Assembly: GCA_944386385.1 (NCBI GenBank) | Contig: CALXAV010000002.1 | Span: 1-64,000 of the forward strand | Length of the DNA stretch: 64,000 nucleotides | Source of the DNA: an uncultured Clostridia bacterium | Lineage (GTDB): Bacteria; Bacillota; Clostridia; TANB77; CAG-508 | Direction of reading: 5' to 3' | In this document: positions 37,801-45,121 of the stretch, in pieces | Layout of the letters: each line of letters opens with the position of its first letter | Position numbering within the stretch: position 1 is the stretch's first letter | Notes under the pieces: generated by a model | Told to the model about the DNA's origin: nothing | Databases searched by the model: none | The model's input: the letters and a program-made list of their open reading frames with translations, nothing else | Made by a program: the position numbers and the translations under genes

Positions 37801-39626
37801 AAATAACTGAAGGAAAAGGTACAGTATTTGCAACAGGGACTCCAGTAAGTAATAGTATGGTGGAATTATATACAATGCAAAGATACCTACAATATTCAGA
37901 TTTAGTAAAAATGGGACTTGCAAATTTTGATGACTGGGCAAGCATTTTTGGAGAAACTGTAACGGCAATGGAACTTTCTCCAGAAGGTACAGGATACAGA
38001 AGTAAAACAAGATTTTCAAAATTTCATAATTTACCTGAACTTATGTCCCTTTTTAAAGAAGTTGCTGATATTCAAACAGCAGATACGCTTAATCTTCCTA
38101 CACCTGAAGTGATAAATCATAATGTATTAGTACAGCCAAGTGAAATTCAAAAGGATATGGTTGCAAAATTAGGTGAAAGGGCAGAATCAATCAGAAAAAG
38201 AGAAGTGCGACCAGATGTAGATAATATGTTAAAGATTACAAACGAAGGAAGAAAATTAGCACTAGATCAAAGACTTATGAATGAAATGTTAGAAGATAAT
38301 GAAAACGGTAAGGTAGGAACTTGTGCTAATAATATTTATGATATTTGGGAAAAAACAAAAGAAAATAAATTAACTCAATTAGTATTTTGTGATTTATCTA
38401 CTCCAAAGCAGTTTGAGGAAAAATATGATGAAGAAGGAAATTATATTTTTACAGATGTATATAATGATTTAAGAAGAAAACTTGTGTTAAAAGGCATTCC
38501 AAGAGAAGAAATTGCATTTATTCACGAAGCAAATAATGAAACTAAAAAGAAAGAATTATTTGCTAAAGTAAGAAAAGGAGAAATAAGAGTATTAATTGGA
38601 AGTACAAGTAAGATGGGGGCTGGAACAAATGTGCAAGATAAAATTATAGCATTGCACCATTTAGATACACCATATAGACCAGCTGATCTAACACAAAGAA
38701 ATGGTAGAGGTGTAAGACAAGGTAATCAAAATCCAAAAGTCCATATATTTACCTATGTAACAGAGAAAACATTTGATGCTTATTTATTTCAAATGTTAGA
38801 AAGAAAGCAAAGTTTTATATCACAGATTATGACTTCTAAAACACCAGTAAGAACGGCTGATGATATAGATGAAAAAGCTTTAAGCTATGGAGAAATTAAA
38901 GCACTTGCAACAGGTAATAAGTATATATTAGAAAAGACAGAATTGGATTCAGAAGTTGCAAAATTAAAAATTATAAAGCAAAGTTATCAAAGTCAAATTT
39001 ATGATTTAGAAGATAAAATTGCAATAACATATCCAACTCAAATTAAAGAATTAGAAGAAAAAATTAATGCTTATGAAAATGATATTAAACAATTAGAAAA
39101 CAATACAATATTGAATAAAGATGGATTTTCAAAAATGGTTATAAAAGGCATTGAATATTCAGAAAAAGAACAGGCAGGAAAAGCAATATTAGAGGTTTGT
39201 AAAACAAAAACTAATTCAGAATTAGAAGTTGTAGGAGAATATAGAGGCTTTAAACTTGAACTTGGATTTGATACTATTGAGAAGAAATTTACAATGACAA
39301 TGAAAAATAAATATAGCTATTCTATCTTTCTTGGAGATGATGTTTATGGAAATATTACAAGAATAAATAATGCATTAGATGGTATAAAAGATAAAATACC
39401 AGATATAAAATTAAGAGTAGAAGATTTAAAAAAGCAATTAGAAAATGCTAAAATAGAAGTCAAAAAACCTTTTCCACAAGAAGAAGAGCTAAAAGAAAAA
39501 ATGAAAAAATTAGAAGAATTAAATATATTATTAAAATTAGATGAAAAAGATGAACAAACATTAGATATAGAACTTGACGAAGATGAAAAAGAAAGTCAAA
39601 TGTGTAATAAAGATAAAATTAGATAA
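31887..39626 (+). CDS. Giant element-encoded DNA methylase / SNF2-type helicase with ArdC-like N-terminus
   Basis: A 2579-residue protein typical of Firmicutes conjugative elements, starting at TTG 31887 behind GAGGTGG. The N-terminus (DFLNSSSWNFKYDFDDQILIFAQRPDARACASMEEW) is ArdC/LtrC-like. The middle contains long charged linkers (about 270-420) and a TnpZ/LPD-type region. An N6-adenine methylase core lies near 1060-1260 (ILEPSCGVGNFLGMLPDD and GNVPFGNF, a variant NPPF motif near 1162). The helicase core has HEVGAGKTFEM near 1768, FVDEAHNYKN near 1930, ATGTPVSNSMVELY and QRNGRGVRQGNQN. It probably protects transferred DNA from restriction and remodels it on entry. The NPP-to-NVP change may weaken methylation. 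Confidence 0.88.
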   Translation: MGRIKETRKLYNEVINEISESAENWLDFLNSSSWNFKYDFDDQILIFAQRPDARACASMEEWNKKLRRWVNAGTKPIYVFDKNPYSEYPFRLVFDLSDTHNYNNTEYKLWYIKKEYEKDIIESLEANFGEIDEKKSLAQAIRLTSYNMVLDNIEDYLTAIENHKLNSKLENMSNEEIRSIFITTAWASVSYMMMTRSGINAKEQISIEDFEFIKYFNTQEVLTVFGSSVSDIAEMGLRQIARTVTSLQKIENLKNRTFEKNEKNNYSKDNEKIKGGIENGRENRVHETRRLLYAESNNEEREDTSREIRSNEIQLSKDKQELRIDDFNNEQQIDRTLDRNTRAGIKESENDNRTNEETKWNNRRIESKRSDEVGRNDEQLQNDSRGNSSERNNLHLEEKSQRRILTQEEMKLDKDFLQDEYISMLLSNVENLKVTRNEIKEFYRTHLSLDERTEYIKQAFSDAYTEIEIDNVRLGYKTYENVLHLWKGNYLNRTAEVYYNWNIVAEYIEGLIMVNEFNDLYKHVPSYDEQMQILQVEANNAPTFSFTQEIIDYALQLGSNMEESKMRIYSQFEQDLSRDENIKFLKQEYGWGASSSIHIGTRIGISYDGKGIKLYRGYDENAPQILMSWNKVEKRISELIKLDRYLNPLEKEEYSNWLKKEETEKQLQESKMQLVEENKDKSFEERLLSFYKEYDIFNAEYSDNEEQDLKQIQDQLKDIQYIEDTINYLKEVKKSEDTNTELVEQIDYFTEELTKINEENKEQNIAERINEFIQDYYLYDYIDNSSFYRSRDDNIAVVKADINDSLNVKDYINALKKIIENGKLDNEKLSEAKNLVSILEQRLPRYEYHLGDTVYIGADEYEIAGIKDNIVTLYDPKFPLFNKQMEYEEFDKKVQENYSNDRLKVENRKDDEKDVKLLNTETKEKLSETNEQLSAQKKDNENKLIQNVNESSKNEGIKPNFTKKKSKIQDYILYPDTPIEKRSNYKILDNSLGIGTDREKYVRNIEAIKVLKKCEKEGRYATSEEQEVLSKYVGWGGLEQVFDEKNNSWSNEYSELKELLTDEEYKQARASTLTSFYTPPIVIRTIYEILENMGLKEANILEPSCGVGNFLGMLPDDLANCKMYGVELDIISGKIAQQLYQKSTIAVTGYEKVNLPDSFFDVAVGNVPFGNFKINDKKYDKNNFLIHDYFFAKTLDKVRPGGVIAFITSKGTMDKKSPDVRKYIAQRAELLGAIRLPDNTFTKNAGTKVTSDILFLQKRENMTDIMPDWVYLDTNKDGIEVNKYFVDNPDMILGEMQMETTQFGEKSTCKAYEGIELEMLLNEAKEKIVGEITEYEVGDIEEREENILPADPNVKNFSYCIIDGKIYFRENSIMVEQELPVTTINRIKGMIELRNCVNDLINLQTEEYPDENIKNAQIKLNRIYDDFVKKYGIINSRGNRLAFEADSSYYLLCSLEVLDEDGKFLRKADMFNKRTIKAYKEITSVDTANEALIVSLSEKAKVDLEYMEKLTNKTQEEIAKELEGIIFKVPMEGNKYVTADEYLSGNVREKLKLAEALVETQPEFKVNVEALKKIIPKDIPASEIGIKLGATWIPTEVIEDFMYELLDTSYYDKEKIKVNFNSYNSEWYITNKKYDYTNVKANKTYGTNRINAYEIIEKTLNLKEVKIYDTEIDTNGNQIRVFNAKSTAVAQAKQEQIKQEFENWVFKDQDRREKLVRLYNDKFNSIRPREYSGSHLIFPGMNPEIQLRKHQKNAIAHILYGRNVLLAHEVGAGKTFEMVAAAMESKRLGLCNKSIFVVPNHIIEQFASEFLQLYPSANILVATKKDFATANRKKFCSRIATGDFDAVIIGHSQFEKIPMSIERQQQLLEKQISDIIDSIDEAKRNKAENFTIKQMEKTRRNLLNKLEKLNNQERKDNVINFEQLGIDKMFVDEAHNYKNLFLYTKMHNVGGIGQTDAQKSSDLFMKCQYLDEITEGKGTVFATGTPVSNSMVELYTMQRYLQYSDLVKMGLANFDDWASIFGETVTAMELSPEGTGYRSKTRFSKFHNLPELMSLFKEVADIQTADTLNLPTPEVINHNVLVQPSEIQKDMVAKLGERAESIRKREVRPDVDNMLKITNEGRKLALDQRLMNEMLEDNENGKVGTCANNIYDIWEKTKENKLTQLVFCDLSTPKQFEEKYDEEGNYIFTDVYNDLRRKLVLKGIPREEIAFIHEANNETKKKELFAKVRKGEIRVLIGSTSKMGAGTNVQDKIIALHHLDTPYRPADLTQRNGRGVRQGNQNPKVHIFTYVTEKTFDAYLFQMLERKQSFISQIMTSKTPVRTADDIDEKALSYGEIKALATGNKYILEKTELDSEVAKLKIIKQSYQSQIYDLEDKIAITYPTQIKELEEKINAYENDIKQLENNTILNKDGFSKMVIKGIEYSEKEQAGKAILEVCKTKTNSELEVVGEYRGFKLELGFDTIEKKFTMTMKNKYSYSIFLGDDVYGNITRINNALDGIKDKIPDIKLRVEDLKKQLENAKIEVKKPFPQEEELKEKMKKLEELNILLKLDEKDEQTLDIELDEDEKESQMCNKDKIR

Positions 39627-39687
39627 ATTACACATTTTACAAGTTGTCCTTATTTATAATAAATTTTGATAAAAGGAGGGCAAAAAA

Positions 39688-40041
39688 ATGAATGAGAATT
39701 TAAGTGAAAAAATAACTGAAAAGGAGGTTTTAGTTGGAAAAGGATTTTTTAATGAATATAGTGATGAGTTTTTAGAGTACATTGATAAATGGAAAAGAAG
39801 AAACTTATATAAGCTAGAAGAATACAAAAAATTAGAAGATGAAGAAATAAAAATTAAAGAAAAATATCCAAATGTTAGAAATTTTTTTGAAGAAAAAGAA
39901 ATAACTGTTTTTAATAAAGATGAGCTGGAAGCTATATTAGAAATTTTGGATATTAGAGAAGAAAAAGATATTTTAGAACAAAAATTATGTTTTAAATTAG
40001 GAATTATGGAAGAAAAAGTTTTTTTAAGTGAATTTATTTAA
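39688..40041 (+). CDS. Hypothetical element protein
   Basis: A 117-residue acidic/helical protein (EKEVLVGKGFFNEYSDEFLEYIDKW) behind AAAGGAGGG. No motif recognised. It is separated from the methylase-helicase gene by 61 bp and followed by a clear terminator. Confidence 0.6.
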   Translation: MNENLSEKITEKEVLVGKGFFNEYSDEFLEYIDKWKRRNLYKLEEYKKLEDEEIKIKEKYPNVRNFFEEKEITVFNKDELEAILEILDIREEKDILEQKLCFKLGIMEEKVFLSEFI

Positions 40042-40055
40042 GTATAAAGAAAATT

Positions 40056-40082
40056 AGCAGACTAGAAATGGTCTGCTTTTTA
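40056..40082 (+). terminator. Terminator before the Toprim gene
   Basis: AGCAGAC / GTCTGCT 7-bp stem and TTTTT tail. Confidence 0.8.
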
Positions 40083-40102
40083 CATTTCAGGAGGTGTTAT
40101 AA

Positions 40103-41080
40103 ATGCCTTATATACCACCAGAGATGGTAAAAAAAGCTGAAGAAATGGATTTACTAACTTATCTTCAAAACTATGAACCACAAGAATTAGTTAAGATAGG
40201 AAATAGAACATATACTACGAGAACACACGATAGTATAAGAATTAGTAATGGGTTATGGAATTGGTTTTCAAAAGGAATTGGTGGAAAAAATGCAGTTTCA
40301 TATCTGATGAAAGTAAAAAATTATACTTTTTTTGAGGCAATACAAACGATTTTAGGCAATGTAAATATAAAAGAACCTATAACTTATAAACAAGAAAAAA
40401 AGAAGGAAAATATACCTATTATTCTGCCTCAGAAATCATTTGATCCTGTTAATGCAAAGAAATATTTAATGCAAAGAGGAATAGATGTAGAGATAATTCA
40501 AGAGTGCATAAACAAGAATATGATTTATGAAAGTGTTCCAAAACATAATGTAGTATTTGTTGGTTTTGATGATAAAAATAGTCCCCAATATGCTTTTTAC
40601 AGAGGAACAAATGATACGAGATTTATGGGTGAAGCAAAAGGAAGTAATAAGAGATATAGTTTTAGATTAGAGGCAAAAATAAAAAGTAAAAGAGTTCATT
40701 TATTTGAAAGTGCAATAGATTTATTATCTTATGCGACATTATTAAAAATGAAAAATTTAGACTGGCATAATGAAAATATGATTTCATTAGGAGGTGTTAA
40801 TAAACCATCAAAAACAAATGAAAATAAAAAAATTCCAATAAGCATAGAAGATTTTTTAAAGAAAAATCCTGATATAAAAGAAATATATTTACACTTAGAC
40901 AATGATGAAGTTGGCAGAAATGCAAGTAAGTCTTTGCAAGAAATTTTATCTATAAAATATGAAGTTTTTGATAGACCACCACCTATTGGAAAGGACTGTA
41001 ATGATTATTTAAGATATGTTTTATGTAATAGAAATTTTAATAAAAATACAAAAGAAAAAGTAAAAGAAAATGTAAGGTAA
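40103..41080 (+). CDS. DUF3991/Toprim-domain primase-like protein
   Basis: A 325-residue protein with the DUF3991-type N-terminus (MPYIPPEMVKKAEEMDLLTY, NGLWNWFSKGIGGKNAVSYLM) and a C-terminal Toprim domain. Toprim motifs are VHLFESAIDLLSYATL (conserved Glu, about 200) and IYLHLDNDEVGRNASKSL (DxD near 272). Such proteins occur in conjugative elements and plasmids and are thought to prime or process the transferred strand. AGGAGGTG precedes the ATG. Confidence 0.88.
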   Translation: MPYIPPEMVKKAEEMDLLTYLQNYEPQELVKIGNRTYTTRTHDSIRISNGLWNWFSKGIGGKNAVSYLMKVKNYTFFEAIQTILGNVNIKEPITYKQEKKKENIPIILPQKSFDPVNAKKYLMQRGIDVEIIQECINKNMIYESVPKHNVVFVGFDDKNSPQYAFYRGTNDTRFMGEAKGSNKRYSFRLEAKIKSKRVHLFESAIDLLSYATLLKMKNLDWHNENMISLGGVNKPSKTNENKKIPISIEDFLKKNPDIKEIYLHLDNDEVGRNASKSLQEILSIKYEVFDRPPPIGKDCNDYLRYVLCNRNFNKNTKEKVKENVR

Positions 41081-41105
41081 ATAAAAAAATGGAGGAATTT
41101 AAAAG

Positions 41106-41474
41106 ATGAATAAATATAAAATACAATTAAAAACTAATTTAGATAAGGAAATTATAGTAAATGCAAATAACTCAAAAGAAGCATTTGACTTTGTAGAAAA
41201 AACTTTTTTGAATTCAAACTTATTAGATTTTTCTAATAAAGATATTGAAATGGTAAAAGCAAAAATAATAGAAAAAAATGATGAAAAAATCGAAGAAAAT
41301 ATTGAAAATTTGGAAGAAAATGAGCAATATCCTTATGAGAAAATAGAAGATTTTTTAGATGACTTAATAGATGAAATTAGGACAGAATTACCTGAGGAAG
41401 ATAGAAAATTTTATTGCCAAGAATGTGGATGCCCAATATTAATAGATGATGCAATAGAAGAAATTATGTCCTAG
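41106..41474 (+). CDS. Element protein with C-terminal zinc-binding knuckle
   Basis: A 122-residue protein. An N-terminal small alpha/beta part (MNKYKIQLKTNLDKEIIVNAN) is followed by a highly acidic linker (about 55-100) and CQECGCPILIDDA near 107-119, where Cys107, Cys110 and Cys112 look like half of a zinc knuckle. It ends directly before the oriT region. Function unknown. Confidence 0.6.
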   Translation: MNKYKIQLKTNLDKEIIVNANNSKEAFDFVEKTFLNSNLLDFSNKDIEMVKAKIIEKNDEKIEENIENLEENEQYPYEKIEDFLDDLIDEIRTELPEEDRKFYCQECGCPILIDDAIEEIMS

Positions 41475-41569
41475 CAAGCAATGAATTTGTACTCCCGTAA
41501 AATTCGATATTTATGGGGAAACCCCAAACCCCATAAAATTTATAAAAGAAAGAAGGTGCATAATTTTTA
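41475..41569. other. oriT: Probable origin of transfer (oriT) region
   Basis: The 95-bp gap before mobC is noncoding and structured. TATGGGG (41512-41518) and CCCCATA (41529-41535) form a 7-bp inverted repeat with an inner GGGG/CCCC, and TGTACTCCC just upstream is an inverted copy of the repeat at 26807. In MOBP-type systems oriT lies directly upstream of mobC/mobA and has such repeats beside the nick site. The nick position cannot be assigned here. Confidence 0.6.
41484..41496 (-). repeat. 13-bp repeat GGGAGTACAAATT, inverted copy 2
   Basis: AATTTGTACTCCC is the exact reverse complement of 26807-26819, placed at the left of the oriT region. Confidence 0.5.
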
Positions 41570-41899
41570 TTGAGAACTCGAGATATAAAACAACAATTAT
41601 GGCTTAACGAAAAAGAAAAATTAACATTAAAAATTAATGCAAAAAAAGTGGGACTAAATGAAAGTGCGTATTTAAGAAGTCTTATTATGGGTTATAAACC
41701 AAAAGAGCAACCAAGTGATAAATTTTATGAAGATATGAAACAGCTTAGAGGTATAAGTATAAATATTAATCAAATAGCAAGAAAAGCAAACTCATTAGGA
41801 ATTGTTGATGCACCGTTTTATAGAAAGACTTATCAAAAGTTAAATGAGTTTATGCAACAAATAAAGAAAAAGTATATTGATATTGAAAAGGAAGATTAA
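41570..41899 (+). CDS. mobC: MobC-like relaxosome accessory protein
   Basis: A 109-residue protein from TTG 41570 with the MobC/ribbon-helix-helix pattern: RTRDIKQQLWLNEKEKLTLKINAKKVGLNESAYLRSLIMGYKP, then ...MKQLRGISININQIARKANSLG. It binds oriT and helps the relaxase. Stop and the relaxase start overlap (TTAATGG), so they are coupled. Confidence 0.88.
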   Translation: MRTRDIKQQLWLNEKEKLTLKINAKKVGLNESAYLRSLIMGYKPKEQPSDKFYEDMKQLRGISININQIARKANSLGIVDAPFYRKTYQKLNEFMQQIKKKYIDIEKED

Positions 41900-43239
41900 T
41901 GGCAACAACAAGTATTTGGAAAATAGATAAAAGATTAGACCATGTTATAGAATATACAACTAACCCAGAAAAAACTTCAAAAGAGTCTTATCAAGAATTG
42001 CATAATGTAATTGAATATGCAAATGCTTCATATAAAACAGAAGAACAACTTTATGTATCAACTTTAAATTGTTCGGAAGAAACAATATTACAAGATATGA
42101 TTGAAACAAAGAAAAAATATAGAAAAGAAAATGGGATTTTAGCTTTTCACGGTTTTCAATCATTTGTAAAAGGAGAAGTTACACCTGAAATTGCTCACGA
42201 GATAGGAGTTAAACTTGCAGAGGAACTGTGGGGAGATAGATTTGAAGTTGTAATTTCAACTCACTTAAATACAGAACATATACACAATCATTTTGTATTA
42301 AATTCTGTTTCATTTAAAGACGGTAAAAAATTTTATAACAATAGACACACTTATGCTTTAATGAGGGAAACATCTGATAGACTGTGTGAAGAATATAAAT
42401 TAAATGTTTTAGAAGAAAAACCTTGTGGCAAATATAACATAGACTATACGAAATATTATAAAGAAGAAGTGAAAAAAAATAATCAGCGTATTATTACAAA
42501 AGAAGATATTGATTATGCAATAGGACAAGCCTTTTCATATAAAGATTTTTTATCTATTTTAAATAAGATGGGTTATGCAGTAGAAAATAGATATGGAAAA
42601 CTAAGTGTTAGAAAAGAACCTTATAAAAGAAATGTAAGAATTGAAAGAGCTTTTGGAGAAGAATACACAATAGAAAATATTGAAAAAAGAATATATGAAA
42701 CAGAGGCAATACGAGAACCATTCCCAGAAGCAAGGACAAATCATAAAATATACAAGTCTGAAAAAAGACAGAATTTAAAAAATAAAAAGAAAGTAAAAGG
42801 GATAAAGGCATTATATTTTCATTACTGTTTTTTACTGAAAATATTTCCAAAAAATAAAAGAATGAAATATTCAAAAGAATTGCGAGAAGAAATAAAGAAG
42901 ATGGATAAAATTTCAGAAGAAACAAGATTTTTAAGTAAAAATGATATTCAAACTATGCAAGAGCTTTTAGCATATAAAAAAGCTGTTACATTAAACAGAA
43001 AAGATTTAAAAAGTAAAAGAGAGAATTTATTAAGAAAAAATAAGAAGATAAAAGATGAAAAAGAAAAACAAGATAATTATTCTAAAATAGAGATATTAAA
43101 AGAAGATATTAAAAAAATATCAAAAGAAATTGAAATGATAGAAGATATTGAAAGTAGAATACCAAAGATAAAAGAAAAAATAGAAGAATTAGAAAATATT
43201 AAAGAAAAGGAGAGAGAAAATATTGAGTACATCAAGTGA
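41899..43239 (+). CDS. MOBP-type relaxase/mobilisation nuclease
   Basis: A 446-residue relaxase. The metal-binding motif is HLNTEHIHNHFVLNSV (about 122-137, HxxxxHxHxH-like), the catalytic Tyr probably in the N-terminal part (HVIEYTTNPEK), and a helper Ser/His lies in FHGFQSF. The C-terminal 150 residues are a Lys/Glu-rich coiled coil. It nicks oriT and leads the strand into the VirD4/VirB channel. It lies between mobC and a PcfB-like gene, whose start it overlaps by 17 bp. Confidence 0.9.
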   Translation: MATTSIWKIDKRLDHVIEYTTNPEKTSKESYQELHNVIEYANASYKTEEQLYVSTLNCSEETILQDMIETKKKYRKENGILAFHGFQSFVKGEVTPEIAHEIGVKLAEELWGDRFEVVISTHLNTEHIHNHFVLNSVSFKDGKKFYNNRHTYALMRETSDRLCEEYKLNVLEEKPCGKYNIDYTKYYKEEVKKNNQRIITKEDIDYAIGQAFSYKDFLSILNKMGYAVENRYGKLSVRKEPYKRNVRIERAFGEEYTIENIEKRIYETEAIREPFPEARTNHKIYKSEKRQNLKNKKKVKGIKALYFHYCFLLKIFPKNKRMKYSKELREEIKKMDKISEETRFLSKNDIQTMQELLAYKKAVTLNRKDLKSKRENLLRKNKKIKDEKEKQDNYSKIEILKEDIKKISKEIEMIEDIESRIPKIKEKIEELENIKEKERENIEYIK

Positions 43240-44029
43240 ATCTGCTGAAGAAATTGTTAGATTATCATTAGAAGGTATGGAAGTAATTGCAAGGATAAGT
43301 GGTATAGCAGCAAAAAATGTTGCAGTTGCACTATATACGGTAATGCAAGACAAGCAAAAAACAAAAGGGAAAGCAAGACTTAGTAATATGATAAGAACTG
43401 AAAAAGAATTAAAGATATTTTCTGTAAAAAAAGATGAGTTAAAGATATTTTGTAAAGCTGCTAAAAGTTATGGAATATTATACTGTGCTTTAGTGAGTGG
43501 AAAAAACAAAAATATAGACGATATGGTGGATATTATGGTAAAAGCTGAAGATGCTCCAAGAATTAACAGAATTATAGAGAGATATCGACTTTCGACTTTT
43601 GATAAAGCATCAATTGAAAATACAATTAAAAGAGAAAGAGAGGCAAATAAAAGTAAAGATTTATCAGATGATGTTCCAGATATTGGAGAAGAAAAAACTA
43701 ATATTGATGATGCAATGATTGATGATATATTTGCAAAACCAATAAAAAAGGAAGAAAATTCAAACCAAAACCCCAATGCAGCGAAAACGGAAAAAAGCCC
43801 TCCGTTAGAGCATTCCTTAGAGAGCAACAACAATTCCGAAGGGGTGTCTAAATCTGTAAAGAAAGAGTCAGTTAGAAAAAAATTAGAAGATATAAAAACA
43901 GAGCAAAAGACTGAAATGGAATTGAAAGAAACTCAAAAATCTAAAAATAATGTTAATATTGAACAAAATCAAATGCGACCTGAAATTCCTAAAACAAAGT
44001 CAACAACCAAAAAAGAAAGAGGTAAATGA
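43223..44029 (+). CDS. PcfB-family (DUF3801) conjugation protein
   Basis: A 268-residue protein starting at TTG 43223 (AAGGAGAG upstream). The first 130 residues match PcfB/DUF3801: SLEGMEVIARISGIAAKNVAV, KAAKSYGILYCALV, DAPRINRIIERY. The rest is a disordered polar tail. PcfB is an accessory of the coupling complex on enterococcal pCF10-type systems. The end overlaps the next gene by 4 bp (ATGA). Confidence 0.82.
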   Translation: MSTSSESAEEIVRLSLEGMEVIARISGIAAKNVAVALYTVMQDKQKTKGKARLSNMIRTEKELKIFSVKKDELKIFCKAAKSYGILYCALVSGKNKNIDDMVDIMVKAEDAPRINRIIERYRLSTFDKASIENTIKREREANKSKDLSDDVPDIGEEKTNIDDAMIDDIFAKPIKKEENSNQNPNAAKTEKSPPLEHSLESNNNSEGVSKSVKKESVRKKLEDIKTEQKTEMELKETQKSKNNVNIEQNQMRPEIPKTKSTTKKERGK

Positions 44030-44886
44030 AAATGGGAGAACTAGACCAAGTATATGAAGATTATGGTAAAAAACACTATACTAAAGAAGAATATTCTGAA
44101 TTTAAAAGAAAAGAAAAAAATGAAGTGTATGAATTAATTGATGAAACTGCTAAAAACATAATTCAAAATGAACAAGAGTTAAAAAAATATCTTGATACAC
44201 AAGCTAAATTTGAACAATATTCTGTTGGAAATGCACTATTAATATTAGCTCAAATGCCTGAAGCAACTATGCTTAGAGATTATCAAAGTTGGACAAGCTT
44301 GGGAGGATTTCCAAAAAAATTCAGAAAGAAAGTAAAAATATTAGAGCCAGGCGATTCTTATATAAGAGAAGATGGAACTGAAAAAATAAATTATAATGTG
44401 AAATATGTTTATGATATTTCACAAGTTAATATTAAACAAAAACCTAGAATAACGAGGTATGATAATAAAGTGTTATTAAAGGCTTTCTTAAATAGTAATC
44501 AAGGGAATTTACAAATAGTTGATGAGATACCAAATGCAAATAGATGTGCATTATATGATAAAGATCAAGACACTTTATATATTGCAAGAGGTTCAGAAGC
44601 ACCTCTTATTTTTTATGAATTAACACAAGAGCTAGCTAAACAAGAACTAGGAGATGATAATTTTAAAATCAATTGTGTTTCTTATTCGATATGTAAAAAA
44701 TATGGTATAGATGTTTCAAATTATAATGTTGTAGATATACCATTTGAATTTAAGGAAATGTCATCAAAAGAAATAAGAGAAGAATTAGAGCCAATTCGTG
44801 ATGCTTTAGAAAATATTGATACCAGAGCCAATCATTATATAGAAATGCTTACTAGACAAAATAAAGAAAAGTCCAAAACAAGGTAG
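44026..44886 (+). CDS. ArdC/LtrC-like element protein with degenerate metalloprotease half
   Basis: A 286-residue protein. The N-terminal part (FEQYSVGNALLILAQMPEATMLRDYQSWTSLG) resembles the ArdC N-terminal single-strand-binding domain and the start of the giant protein at 31887. The C-terminal half has the ArdC metalloprotease layout but the expected HExxH reads FYELTQELAKQEL, so zinc ligands are missing. It may bind the entering strand without protease activity. It overlaps the previous gene by 4 bp. Confidence 0.72.
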   Translation: MKMGELDQVYEDYGKKHYTKEEYSEFKRKEKNEVYELIDETAKNIIQNEQELKKYLDTQAKFEQYSVGNALLILAQMPEATMLRDYQSWTSLGGFPKKFRKKVKILEPGDSYIREDGTEKINYNVKYVYDISQVNIKQKPRITRYDNKVLLKAFLNSNQGNLQIVDEIPNANRCALYDKDQDTLYIARGSEAPLIFYELTQELAKQELGDDNFKINCVSYSICKKYGIDVSNYNVVDIPFEFKEMSSKEIREELEPIRDALENIDTRANHYIEMLTRQNKEKSKTR

Positions 44887-44901
44887 ATAGGAGGATGGAT
44901 T

Positions 44902-45102
44902 TTGGAAGAACAAAGAGTTATAAAATTAGATAAATATGATTATGGAATTATAATAAATGCACTTAATGAATTTCGCACAAAGTTAATAAGAGAAAATAAG
45001 TCAACGGAAGTAGTAAATGATTTATTATTAAAATTATTAAATATCCCTGTAAAAAGAAAAGCTATTTTTAATAAGAGAGAAAGAATAGAAAACGAGAGAT
45101 AA
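44902..45102 (+). CDS. Small element protein, paralogue of the 24119 gene
   Basis: A 66-residue protein from TTG 44902 with AGGAGG 7 nt before. Its core LDKYDYGIIINALNEFRTKL and VNDLLLKLL mirrors the 47-residue product of 24119-24262. It is placed just before the coupling-protein gene. No known function. Confidence 0.68.
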   Translation: MEEQRVIKLDKYDYGIIINALNEFRTKLIRENKSTEVVNDLLLKLLNIPVKRKAIFNKRERIENER

Positions 45103-45121
45103 TGGAAAGAAAAATTGGTTT

